14,883 nt of DNA from Salegentibacter sp. (GTDB lineage Bacteria; Bacteroidota; Bacteroidia; Flavobacteriales; Flavobacteriaceae): assembly GCA_024635815.1 (NCBI GenBank), contig JAGXIG010000073.1, forward strand, positions 1 to 14,883. Direction: 5' to 3'. The notes beneath the pieces are model-generated. The model was not told where the DNA came from. It ran no database searches and worked only from the letters and a program-made list of their open reading frames with translations. Position numbers and translations under genes: made by a program. Shown here piece after piece: positions 1-6,654 of this stretch (the first letter of the stretch is position 1; every line of letters starts with the position of its first letter).

Positions 1-864
1 GCCATCCTCTGTTGTAGTCTCTAAGTCTGTGGTATAAAAAAGTTCAATCCCAGCATCTTGATCTTGAAGATTAAATAAAATCATTGTGCCATCCTCAGCA
101 GTTGATTCCGCCTTGATGAACAATCCGCGTAGGTGATTTTTAAAATTATTGTTATTGCTAAGCACGTTTGAGCCTTCCTTATCAATTATTTTATGTTGAA
201 AATAATCAACTGGAAGCTTTATCCTCAAGGCCGGACCCGAAGAAATTGTATCCTGCGCCCCTTCATCGTTTTCTTCGTAAGAAACAATAGCTTGTGGAGA
301 AGGTGTAAAATTATCATCTTCATAAATCACTTCCCCAATAAGGTTTTGTTCAAATAATTCCTGTTGATCGGAATAATAACGTTGCCTGTCCTGAAAATCT
401 ACTGAAGGATCCAAATCGCTCAGAAAGTAATTCGATTCCTGAACAGATATTTTTATAGGCGTATTTCCATAAACGGAATCCAAAGCATATTGAATATTAC
501 CATCTTCATCTGAATCTAATTCAGTATTAAAATAAGGAATAGTTAAAACAACACTATCCAGTTCTGGCTCTACCCCAAAGCTAGGATTATTGCTTGGCAG
601 GGAAACCTGACTAAGTATACTTGCAGTTGACTGCCCATAAATTGGATGGTTATGAACACCCAGTAAATGGTTACCCAGGTTATTGGTTTGTACTGAATTA
701 ATCTTTTTACTGTAAGCTTTTACTTCAACTTCTTCTAACTCAAGGTTACTCGGGTTTTCTATAATTTCACCGCCAACGGTACTATATTCATCGTCACAGG
801 CCACAAAAGCAAAAACAACAACAAATAAAGTTGCTGTTTTGTACATCATTCTCATTAAATTCAT
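1..864 (-). CDS. DUF4270-type surface lipoprotein (3' end outside window)
   Basis: I read this frame directly from the sequence: it is open from the ATG at 864 to position 1, giving 288 codons with no stop, so the C-terminus lies beyond the left edge. The N-terminus (MNLMRMMYK, then a hydrophobic run) ends in a lipobox FVAC with Cys23 as the lipid-modified residue. DDE follows at 24-26. Acidic residues right after the cysteine match the lipoprotein export signal described in Bacteroidota, so the protein is probably carried to the cell surface. The rest is beta-rich with many Asp, Glu and Asn residues, and the region around residues 45-120 (VKAYSKKINSVQTNN, later ELDSVVLTIPYF) resembles DUF4270 proteins. 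It starts 13 bases after the upstream GT5-like gene, so the two are probably co-transcribed. ATGs at codons 4, 6 and 7 are alternative starts. Molecular function is unknown. The family call rests on remembered sequence style and gene context. Confidence 0.75.
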   Translation of the reverse strand, partial: MNLMRMMYKTATLFVVVFAFVACDDEYSTVGGEIIENPSNLELEEVEVKAYSKKINSVQTNNLGNHLLGVHNHPIYGQSTASILSQVSLPSNNPSFGVEPELDSVVLTIPYFNTELDSDEDGNIQYALDSVYGNTPIKISVQESNYFLSDLDPSVDFQDRQRYYSDQQELFEQNLIGEVIYEDDNFTPSPQAIVSYEENDEGAQDTISSGPALRIKLPVDYFQHKIIDKEGSNVLSNNNNFKNHLRGLFIKAESTAEDGTMILFNLQDQDAGIELFYTTDLETTTEDG

Positions 865-877
865 TCGATAAAAATTT

Positions 878-1690
878 CTATTCAGATAAAACTTCGTTAG
901 TGTAAAAATCCTGATAAGCCTGGCTAAACTCCTCCCTGTTCTTATAAGGAAGCACCGGCTTATTAAGCTTGCCAAGGTATTTCGAAAGGTCTTCAGGAAT
1001 ATTTTCGCCTGCAGTAATAATCGCATCAGAATGATCTGCTGCAAGCTTCATTAAATTAACATAGCTTGGGGTTTTCAGATGTTTTATATCTTCTTTTTCC
1101 ATCCCGTCGTATAATACTTTCTCCTGCATATTTTCATCTAAGGTTCCTTCGAAGTCTTGATTGTATACAGAAGTAACAATTTTCGCGCCACTAAATAATG
1201 GTTCATTACCATAATAACGTCTAAGGTATAACGGAAGCAAAGATGCCAGCCAGCCGTGAACGTGAATAATATCGGGAGACCAGTTTAATTTCTTAACGGT
1301 TTCTATTACTCCTTTAGCAAAAAAGATGGCGCGCTCGTCGTTATCTTCGAACATATTGCCTTCCTCATCGGTAAGGGTAGCTTTTCTTTTAAAATAATCT
1401 TCGTTGTCTATAAAGTAAACCTGCATTCTCTCTTTTGGGATCGAAGCCACTTTTATAATTAACGGCATATCCAGGTCATTAATCACCAAATTCATCCCCG
1501 ACAGTCTTATCACTTCGTGTAACTGATGGCGACGTTCATTGATGTTACCAAACCGGGGCATAAAAATTCTGATTTGCCCTCCAATATTATTTACCATTTT
1601 TGCGGCTTCAAAAGACGTGGATGATATTTCGGTTTCAGGCAGGTAAGGAATAACTTCAGATGATACGTACAATATCCTCTTATCTTTCAT
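878..1690 (-). CDS. Glycogen/starch synthase-like half protein (GT5 N-terminal domain only)
   Basis: This 270-residue protein matches the N-terminal Rossmann lobe of bacterial glycogen synthase (GlgA, family GT5): ILYVSSEVIPYLPE at 6-19, a segment FMPRFGNINERR at 43-54, VYFIDNEDYF at 91-100, IIHVHGWLASLLPLYLR at 141-157 and AADHSDAIITAGENI at 217-231. Full GlgA is about 470-500 residues; the C-terminal glycosyltransferase lobe is absent. The ADP-glucose-binding KTGGL motif is replaced by ETEIS at 19-23, and the HxHDW and TVHN motifs read HVHGW and SVYN. Glycogen synthesis is therefore unlikely. A truncated form of this kind is, as I recall, widespread in Bacteroidota and usually annotated glycogen synthase, so it looks like a stable protein and not a recent pseudogene. 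It is divergent from panC and is followed by the DUF4270 lipoprotein gene. The start ATG at 1690 lies about 40 bases past a TAATTTTG promoter element. Confidence 0.85.
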   Translation of the reverse strand: MKDKRILYVSSEVIPYLPETEISSTSFEAAKMVNNIGGQIRIFMPRFGNINERRHQLHEVIRLSGMNLVINDLDMPLIIKVASIPKERMQVYFIDNEDYFKRKATLTDEEGNMFEDNDERAIFFAKGVIETVKKLNWSPDIIHVHGWLASLLPLYLRRYYGNEPLFSGAKIVTSVYNQDFEGTLDENMQEKVLYDGMEKEDIKHLKTPSYVNLMKLAADHSDAIITAGENIPEDLSKYLGKLNKPVLPYKNREEFSQAYQDFYTNEVLSE

Positions 1691-1730
1691 AAATAGATTG
1701 CTTTAATTGCGATTGCGAACAAAAAACACG

Positions 1731-1738
1731 CAAAATTA
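1731..1738 (-). promoter_or_regulatory. Candidate -7 promoter element for the GT5-like gene
   Basis: On the minus strand this reads TAATTTTG, an exact match to the TAnnTTTG -7 consensus of the Bacteroidota primary sigma factor. It lies 40 bases before the ATG at 1690. No TTG is seen at the usual distance upstream, so the -33 part is missing or weak. Confidence 0.45.
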
Positions 1739-1746
1739 CAAAAATT

Positions 1747-1777
1747 TATGCAGATTGCTGGTAATATATTAAGTTTG
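1747..1777 (+). promoter_or_regulatory. Candidate promoter of the panC operon
   Basis: TAAGTTTG at 1770-1777 is an exact match to the TAnnTTTG -7 consensus. TATG at 1747-1750, 19 bases upstream, differs from the TTTG -33 consensus by one base. Transcription would begin near 1784, leaving a leader of about 17 bases that is AT-rich and lacks a Shine-Dalgarno sequence, as is usual in this phylum. Confidence 0.55.
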
Positions 1778-1800
1778 CACGCTGTTAATTTTATAATAAA

Positions 1801-2658
1801 ATGCAGGTTTTCAAAGAAAAAACCCTTTTAAAAGCGGCGATTAATGCCGCAAAATCTAAAGCTAGAACCATTGGTTTAGTACCCACTATGGGTGCCTTAC
1901 ATCACGGTCATCTATCTTTGGTTGAAAAGGCTTTACAGGCCTGTGATCAGGTGATTATCAGCATCTTTGTAAACCCTACCCAATTTGATAATCCCTCTGA
2001 TCTTGAGAAATATCCACGCACTTTAAAAGAGGACATGAAACTCCTGAAAGAAGCCAGTGCCAACCTCTGGATTTTTGCTCCCACAGCTAATGAATTATAT
2101 GGTGAGAATGTAAGCTCTGAGCAGTTTAATTTCGACGGCTTGGAGCAGGTAATGGAAGGAAAATACCGAAACGGACATTTTGACGGAGTGGGAACTATAG
2201 TTAAAAGATTGTTTACTATCGTAGAACCAAACAAAGCTTTTTTCGGAGAAAAAGATTTTCAGCAATTACAAATTGTAAGGAAACTAACTGAGAAAGCAGG
2301 GCTTCCGGTAGAAGTAATAGGCTGCCCCATTTTAAGAGAAGAAAATGGTTTAGCAAGAAGTTCAAGAAACGAAAGGTTGAATGCAAATCAGCGGGAAAAG
2401 GCTTCCTTTATTTATCAAACCCTCATCAAAACCAGGGAACTATTTGGCACAAAAAGTGCAGAATATATACACAACTGGGTAAAAGAGCAATTTAATAGCC
2501 ACCCGGTATTGGAGTTGGAATATTTTGAAATTGCCAACACCAAAACATTAAAAAAAATTAACAGAAAAAGAAAAGGTGATACTTACCGCGCTTTTATCGC
2601 CGCCTATGCCGGCGATATCAGGCTAATAGATAATATTGCCTTAAACAACGAAGAATAA
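1801..2658 (+). CDS. panC: Pantothenate synthetase (pantoate--beta-alanine ligase)
   Basis: PanC joins pantoate and beta-alanine using ATP in the cytoplasm, giving pantothenate, the precursor of coenzyme A. The 285-residue length is normal for the family. Signature segments are in order: VPTMGALHHGH at 27-37 (the HIGH-type nucleotide-binding motif of this adenylate-forming enzyme), IFVNPTQF at 55-62, MEGKYRNGHFDGV at 118-130, FFGEKDFQQLQ at 147-157 and ARSSRNERL at 185-193 (the KMSKS-like loop). The start ATG follows a good TAnnTTTG promoter. The stop is 3 bases before panD, which makes the beta-alanine PanC uses, so the pair is transcribed and probably translated together. It is complete and I see nothing unusual in it. 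Confidence 0.97.
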   Translation: MQVFKEKTLLKAAINAAKSKARTIGLVPTMGALHHGHLSLVEKALQACDQVIISIFVNPTQFDNPSDLEKYPRTLKEDMKLLKEASANLWIFAPTANELYGENVSSEQFNFDGLEQVMEGKYRNGHFDGVGTIVKRLFTIVEPNKAFFGEKDFQQLQIVRKLTEKAGLPVEVIGCPILREENGLARSSRNERLNANQREKASFIYQTLIKTRELFGTKSAEYIHNWVKEQFNSHPVLELEYFEIANTKTLKKINRKRKGDTYRAFIAAYAGDIRLIDNIALNNEE

Positions 2659-2661
2659 ACT

Positions 2662-3012
2662 ATGCAAGTTCACGTAGTAAAATCAAAAATACACAGAGTA
2701 AAAGTTACAGGCGCCGATCTTAATTATATTGGAAGCATTACCATTGACGAAGATCTTATGGAAGCCGCTAATATTATTGAAGGTGAAAAAGTTCAGATTG
2801 TAAATAACAACAATGGTGAGCGTTTAGAAACCTACGTAATCCCGGGTCCAAGAAATTCAGGAGAAATCACCCTTAATGGTGCTGCGGCGAGGAAAGTTGC
2901 CAAAGGCGATATTCTAATCCTAATCGCTTATGCAATTATGGATTTTGAAGAAGCAAAAGCATTTAAACCTTCTCTGGTTTTTCCTAACGAAGAAACCAAT
3001 CTTTTGAGTTAG
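2662..3012 (+). CDS. panD: Aspartate 1-decarboxylase, pyruvoyl-dependent (proenzyme)
   Basis: PanD removes the alpha-carboxylate of L-aspartate to give beta-alanine for PanC. The 116-residue proenzyme self-cleaves between Gly24 and Ser25 (NYIGSITID), turning Ser25 into the catalytic pyruvoyl group at the head of the alpha chain. Other family features are visible: Lys9 in the KSKIHR segment, Tyr22 before the cleavage site, Arg54 in GERLETYVI, the PGPRNSGEI stretch and the NGAAARKV segment near residues 72-79. Residues 7-12 (KSKIHR) match the usual N-terminus, which supports the start at 2662. It sits 3 bases after panC and 4 bases before the next gene. Complete and canonical. Confidence 0.97.
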   Translation: MQVHVVKSKIHRVKVTGADLNYIGSITIDEDLMEAANIIEGEKVQIVNNNNGERLETYVIPGPRNSGEITLNGAAARKVAKGDILILIAYAIMDFEEAKAFKPSLVFPNEETNLLS

Positions 3013-3016
3013 ACCG

Positions 3017-3982
3017 TTGAATAAAAAATTAATCAAAATACTAAAAATCATACTCCCATTACTTTTGGGAGTTTTTTTAATCTGGTATTCTCTAAAAAGC
3101 GCCACACCGCAAGAAAGGGAAGAATTGTGGCAAAATATTTTAAATGCTAATCCCTGGTTTATAATTCTTTCTATGCTTTTTGGCGGGCTTTCTCACCTTT
3201 CCCGGGCTTACCGCTGGAAATTTATGTTGGAACCCATGGGCTATAAACCCAAATTACTAAACAGTTTTATGGCAGTGATGGCCGGATATCTGGCAAATTT
3301 TGGGATTCCAAGATCAGGAGAAATACTACGGGCTGCCAGTCTTTCCACTTATGAAAAAATACCTTTCGAAAAAGCTTTCGGAACCATTATTTCTGAAAGA
3401 ATTGCTGATGTTGTCGTGATGCTAAGCATAACGGCTTTCACATTATTTCTTCAAACCGAACACCTTCTCGCCTACTTTAAGGCCAATGAAATTAATCCCA
3501 TAATAAGTGTTGGAATACTTTTAAGTCTTGTTTTAATTGGGGTTCTAATACTTCAAATTATAAAAAGGTCTAAACTTTCATTTTTGGTTCGCATCAAAAA
3601 AATGGCCCGGGGACTTCTGGAAGGAATGCGAAGCATATTCAGAATGAAACAAAAATGGCCATTTATTTTCCACACGTTGTTTATTTGGTTAATGTACATT
3701 CTGATGTTTTATGTAATTATTTTTGCAGTTCCGGGAATGGAAAAAACCGATTTTTCTATAATTATGGCCGCATTTGTAGTAGGATCTTTTGCGATTTCGG
3801 CCACAAATGGCGGAATTGGAGTTTATCCGGTAGCAATTGGTGCTATTCTAGTGGTTTTCGGAATCAGTAAGCAAAGTGGCGAGGCTTTTGGATGGATTAC
3901 TTGGGCTACGCAAACCCTGCTGGTATTGGTGCTTGGCGGACTTTCTTTCATATTACTCCCAATTTTCAACCGTCGAAAATAA
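3017..3982 (+). CDS. Flippase-like integral membrane protein (UPF0104 / LPG synthase TM family)
   Basis: This 321-residue protein has roughly eight hydrophobic segments and belongs to the UPF0104 / lysylphosphatidylglycerol-synthase transmembrane family, related to the flippase part of MprF and to YbhN. Family marks are SHLSRAYRW near 60-68, GYLANFGIPRSGEILRA near 90-106, a cytoplasmic loop with FEKAFGTIISERIADV, and the late segment ISATNGGIGVYP. There is no soluble aminoacyl-transfer domain, so lysyl-PG synthesis is not indicated; moving a lipid-linked substrate across the inner membrane is a family-level guess. The start is TTG at 3017: an in-frame TGA at 3005-3007 excludes earlier starts, and the next in-frame ATG is around codon 54 and would remove the first membrane segment. 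With only 4 bases after the panD stop, translational coupling is likely. Confidence 0.88.
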   Translation: MNKKLIKILKIILPLLLGVFLIWYSLKSATPQEREELWQNILNANPWFIILSMLFGGLSHLSRAYRWKFMLEPMGYKPKLLNSFMAVMAGYLANFGIPRSGEILRAASLSTYEKIPFEKAFGTIISERIADVVVMLSITAFTLFLQTEHLLAYFKANEINPIISVGILLSLVLIGVLILQIIKRSKLSFLVRIKKMARGLLEGMRSIFRMKQKWPFIFHTLFIWLMYILMFYVIIFAVPGMEKTDFSIIMAAFVVGSFAISATNGGIGVYPVAIGAILVVFGISKQSGEAFGWITWATQTLLVLVLGGLSFILLPIFNRRK

Positions 3983-3992
3983 TATATATCTT

Positions 3993-4017
3993 GTGTAGGT
4001 TAAACAAAACCTAACAC
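3993..4017 (+). promoter_or_regulatory. Inverted repeat just before the esterase-like gene
   Basis: GTGTAGGTT at 3993-4001 and AACCTAACAC at 4008-4017 pair across a 6-base loop, with one unpaired base. The repeat ends 2 bases before the ATG at 4020. It fills most of the 37-base gap, the longest gap in the panC-radA run. It has no following T-run, so it is not a standard intrinsic terminator. It could be an RNA stem affecting translation or transcript stability, or an operator. Confidence 0.4.
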
Positions 4018-4019
4018 CT

Positions 4020-5168
4020 ATGGTAAAAAAATTACTCATTTTTGTGCTGTTAGTGGCGCCGCTTCTAAGTTCTGCACAAACTCTTTACGAAACGATTTCT
4101 TCCGAAAAACTCGGTGAAACACGGGAAATCAAGATTCAACTCCCACGAAATTATGATGAAAATACCGAAAAAAGCTATCCGGTAATTCTCGTGCTCGACG
4201 GTGACTACTTGTTTGAACCCATGGCAGGTAACGTAGATTATTATTCCTATTGGGAAGATGCGCCCGAAATGATCGTAGTAGGCATTAATCAAAGCAAATC
4301 CCGTATGGACGATGCTTATTATGATGAGCGAAATTTTCTCCCGGCAGATAAAGGAGCGGCCTTTTTTGAATTCCTGGGAATGGAACTTATGCAGCATTTA
4401 GATAATAAATATCGTACTGCAGATTTCAGGGTAATTGCAGGACATGATTACACCGCAAATTTTATTAACTATTATTTGCTAAAATCAAACCCCATTTTTG
4501 ACGGCTATATTAACCTAAGCCCAGATCTCGCACCGCCAATGGCCGATAGGATAAGTGGCACTCTAGCAAGGTCTGAAACCAAAAAATGGCTTTATCTGGC
4601 TACAGGCACCGCTGATATTCCGCAGTTAAAAAAGGGAATTGAAGATCTAAACTCCCAGCTTGCCGCAATAGAAAACGATTTGGTAACTTATAAGTTCGAT
4701 AATTTTGAAAATGCTACGCATTATTCCCTGGTAGGAAAAGCAATACCTTCTGCCTTAGAAAGTATGTTCAGCGTTTATCGGCCTATTAGTCAAAAAGATT
4801 ACAACGAGCTTTTATTACAAACTTCGGTATCCTCAGTTGAGTTTTTAACCGATAAATATGAAAGCATAAACGAGCTTTTCGGGATTCAGAAAAAGATTAG
4901 GCTGGAAGATTTTATGGCAGTTCATAATGCTATTGAAAAAACAAGACGCTGGGACGATTATAAAGGTTTAAGCCAATTGGCCTACGATAATTATCCAGGT
5001 ACTATGCTGGGAACCTATTTCGAGGCCCGTTATGAGGAAGAAACCGGAAATCCGAAGAAAGCGATGCGTACCTATCAAAATGCATATGGACAGGAAAAAA
5101 TCGCATTTTTAAACACTGATTTTATGCTTGCTAAAGCTGATGCAATTAAAAAAGATTTCGGTTATTAG
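4020..5168 (+). CDS. Secreted esterase-fold protein (PF00756-like) with Asp at the nucleophile position
   Basis: The 382-residue protein begins with a signal peptide (KKLLIFVLLVAPLLSSAQ, cleavage near residue 20) and should be periplasmic or secreted. Residues 25-255 resemble the esterase D / alpha-beta hydrolase family: IKIQLPRNYDENTE, YPVILVLDGDYLFEP at 53-67, MIVVGIN at 84-90, FRVIAGHDYTANFINYY at 136-152, YINLSPDL at 163-170 and FENATHYSLV at 229-238, where His234 fits the catalytic histidine. The nucleophile elbow reads GHDYT instead of GHSxG, so Asp143 (codon GAT at 4446-4448) stands where Ser should be. It is either inactive or an Asp-nucleophile hydrolase. The C-terminal 100 or so residues are helical, with a TPR-like stretch (YFEARYEEETGNPKKAMRTY). 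It lies between the flippase-like gene and radA in one run. Substrate unknown. Confidence 0.8.
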   Translation: MVKKLLIFVLLVAPLLSSAQTLYETISSEKLGETREIKIQLPRNYDENTEKSYPVILVLDGDYLFEPMAGNVDYYSYWEDAPEMIVVGINQSKSRMDDAYYDERNFLPADKGAAFFEFLGMELMQHLDNKYRTADFRVIAGHDYTANFINYYLLKSNPIFDGYINLSPDLAPPMADRISGTLARSETKKWLYLATGTADIPQLKKGIEDLNSQLAAIENDLVTYKFDNFENATHYSLVGKAIPSALESMFSVYRPISQKDYNELLLQTSVSSVEFLTDKYESINELFGIQKKIRLEDFMAVHNAIEKTRRWDDYKGLSQLAYDNYPGTMLGTYFEARYEEETGNPKKAMRTYQNAYGQEKIAFLNTDFMLAKADAIKKDFGY

Positions 5169-5187
5169 CGGGAAAAATCAAAGCTAG

Positions 5188-6552
5188 ATGGCCAGGGTTA
5201 AATCAACGTTTTACTGCCAGAATTGTGGCAGCCAATATGCTAAATGGCAAGGCAAATGCAGCGCCTGCGGTGAATGGAATACCATTGCTGAAGAAATTGT
5301 AGAAAAGCCAGATGCAAAAGATTGGAAATCACCCAGCGAGAGGGAAGCAAAACGTACGGCCAAACCTTTAAAAATAGCTGAAATTGAAAACAGTCCTCAA
5401 AACCGATGGCATACCGGCAATAACGAGCTGGACCGGGTTCTGGGTGGAGGACTTGTTCCGGGATCGCTCACCCTACTGGGCGGTGAACCGGGAATAGGGA
5501 AAAGCACACTGTTACTTCAAATCTCGCTTCAGTTAAATTATAAAGTTTTATATGTTTCCGGGGAGGAAAGTCAGCAGCAAATAAAAATGCGCGCAGAACG
5601 AATTAATCCCGTTGCCGCCAATTGCTATATCCTTACCGAAACCAAAACTCAAAATATCTTCAGGCAAATTGAAGCTATAGAACCTGAAGTAATAATTATA
5701 GATTCCATACAAACCCTGCACAGCGATTATATTGAAAGCGCACCGGGAAGTATTTCCCAAATCAGGGAATGCACCGCAGAACTTATAAAATTCGCTAAAG
5801 AAACCAATACACCGGTTATTTTAATTGGCCATATCACTAAAGAAGGCAGCATCGCCGGGCCGAAAGTGTTGGAACACATGGTTGACACCGTGTTGCAGTT
5901 TGAAGGCGACAGAAACCACGTGTACCGAATTCTACGCGCGCACAAAAACCGTTTTGGATCAACTCATGAACTCGGTATTTACGAAATGCAGGGCAGTGGA
6001 CTTCGGGAAGTAAGTAATCCTTCTGAAATTCTTATCTCCAAAAACGATGAGGATCTTAGCGGAACGGCTATTTCAGCCACTCTGGAAGGAATGCGGCCTC
6101 TTATGATAGAAATCCAGGCGCTGGTTAGCACTGCGGTTTATGGAACCCCTCAACGTTCGGCTACCGGCTATAATGTAAAAAGACTAAATATGTTGCTTGC
6201 GGTTTTAGAAAAACGTGCTGGTTTCAGGTTAGGCGCAAAAGATGTTTTCCTCAATATTACCGGCGGAATTAGCGTAGACGATCCCGCGATAGATCTTGCC
6301 GTGATTGCTGCTATTCTATCCTCAAACGAAGATATTTTTATTCAAAAGGATATCTGTTTTGCTGCTGAAGTTGGCCTGGCAGGAGAAATTCGGCCCGTAA
6401 CCCGCGTAGAACAACGTATTATGGAAGCTGAAAAACTCGGTTTTGCCGGAATTATGGTTTCCAAACAAAGTAAAATCCCAAAATCAAACTTCAGCATTAA
6501 TATTATAAAAGTGGCCAAAATTGAAGATGTGGTAAATCATTTGTTTGGGTAG
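5188..6552 (+). CDS. radA: DNA repair/recombination protein RadA (Sms)
   Basis: RadA is a RecA-like ATPase that helps branch migration and processing of recombination intermediates in bacteria. The 454 residues carry the full bacterial architecture: a zinc finger with Cys10, Cys13, Cys24 and Cys27; a RecA core with Walker A GEPGIGKST at 99-107 and Walker B-like VIIIDSIQTL at 168-177; the RadA-specific KNRFG motif at 253-257; and a C-terminal Lon-protease-like domain from about 285 (GTPQRSATGYNVKRL, then GGISVDDPAIDLAV near 359-373) without proteolytic use in this family. Length is normal. The ATG at 5188 is placed by the N-terminal zinc finger, which begins within ten residues. It is the last gene of the panC run, 19 bases after the esterase-like gene. 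Complete. Confidence 0.97.
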   Translation: MARVKSTFYCQNCGSQYAKWQGKCSACGEWNTIAEEIVEKPDAKDWKSPSEREAKRTAKPLKIAEIENSPQNRWHTGNNELDRVLGGGLVPGSLTLLGGEPGIGKSTLLLQISLQLNYKVLYVSGEESQQQIKMRAERINPVAANCYILTETKTQNIFRQIEAIEPEVIIIDSIQTLHSDYIESAPGSISQIRECTAELIKFAKETNTPVILIGHITKEGSIAGPKVLEHMVDTVLQFEGDRNHVYRILRAHKNRFGSTHELGIYEMQGSGLREVSNPSEILISKNDEDLSGTAISATLEGMRPLMIEIQALVSTAVYGTPQRSATGYNVKRLNMLLAVLEKRAGFRLGAKDVFLNITGGISVDDPAIDLAVIAAILSSNEDIFIQKDICFAAEVGLAGEIRPVTRVEQRIMEAEKLGFAGIMVSKQSKIPKSNFSINIIKVAKIEDVVNHLFG

Positions 6553-6588
6553 ACTCTTTGAAGTATTTCAATAATAATTAGGCGAAAA

Positions 6589-6613
6589 GATTGAAAAAGT
6601 AGCACTTTTAATC
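6589..6613 (+). terminator. Weak stem-loop after radA
   Basis: AAAAGT at 6595-6600 and ACTTTT at 6604-6609 form a 6-base stem with a 3-base loop, extended by GATT (6589-6592) with AATC (6610-6613) after a 2-base bulge. It lies 36 bases past the radA stop, in the 102-base gap before the M23 gene. There is no strong T-run after it, so termination is only possible. I find no convincing TAnnTTTG promoter in this gap. Confidence 0.3.
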
Positions 6614-6654
6614 TGGCATAATTACTGCTTTAAATTATCTGTAAACGAAAGACA

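Noticed and set aside
878..1690. GT5-like gene as a recent pseudogene of glgA
   Set aside because: There is no leftover C-terminal lobe downstream: another intact gene follows 13 bases later, and the frame is clean. Short family members of this kind are, as I recall, common in the phylum.
1947..2234. Minus-strand open frame of 95 residues inside panC
   Set aside because: It lies opposite conserved panC motifs, has no recognisable features and no promoter.
4065..4397. Minus-strand open frame of 110 residues inside the esterase-like gene
   Set aside because: It is antisense to the signal-peptide and hydrolase-core coding sequence and shows no protein-like motif of its own.
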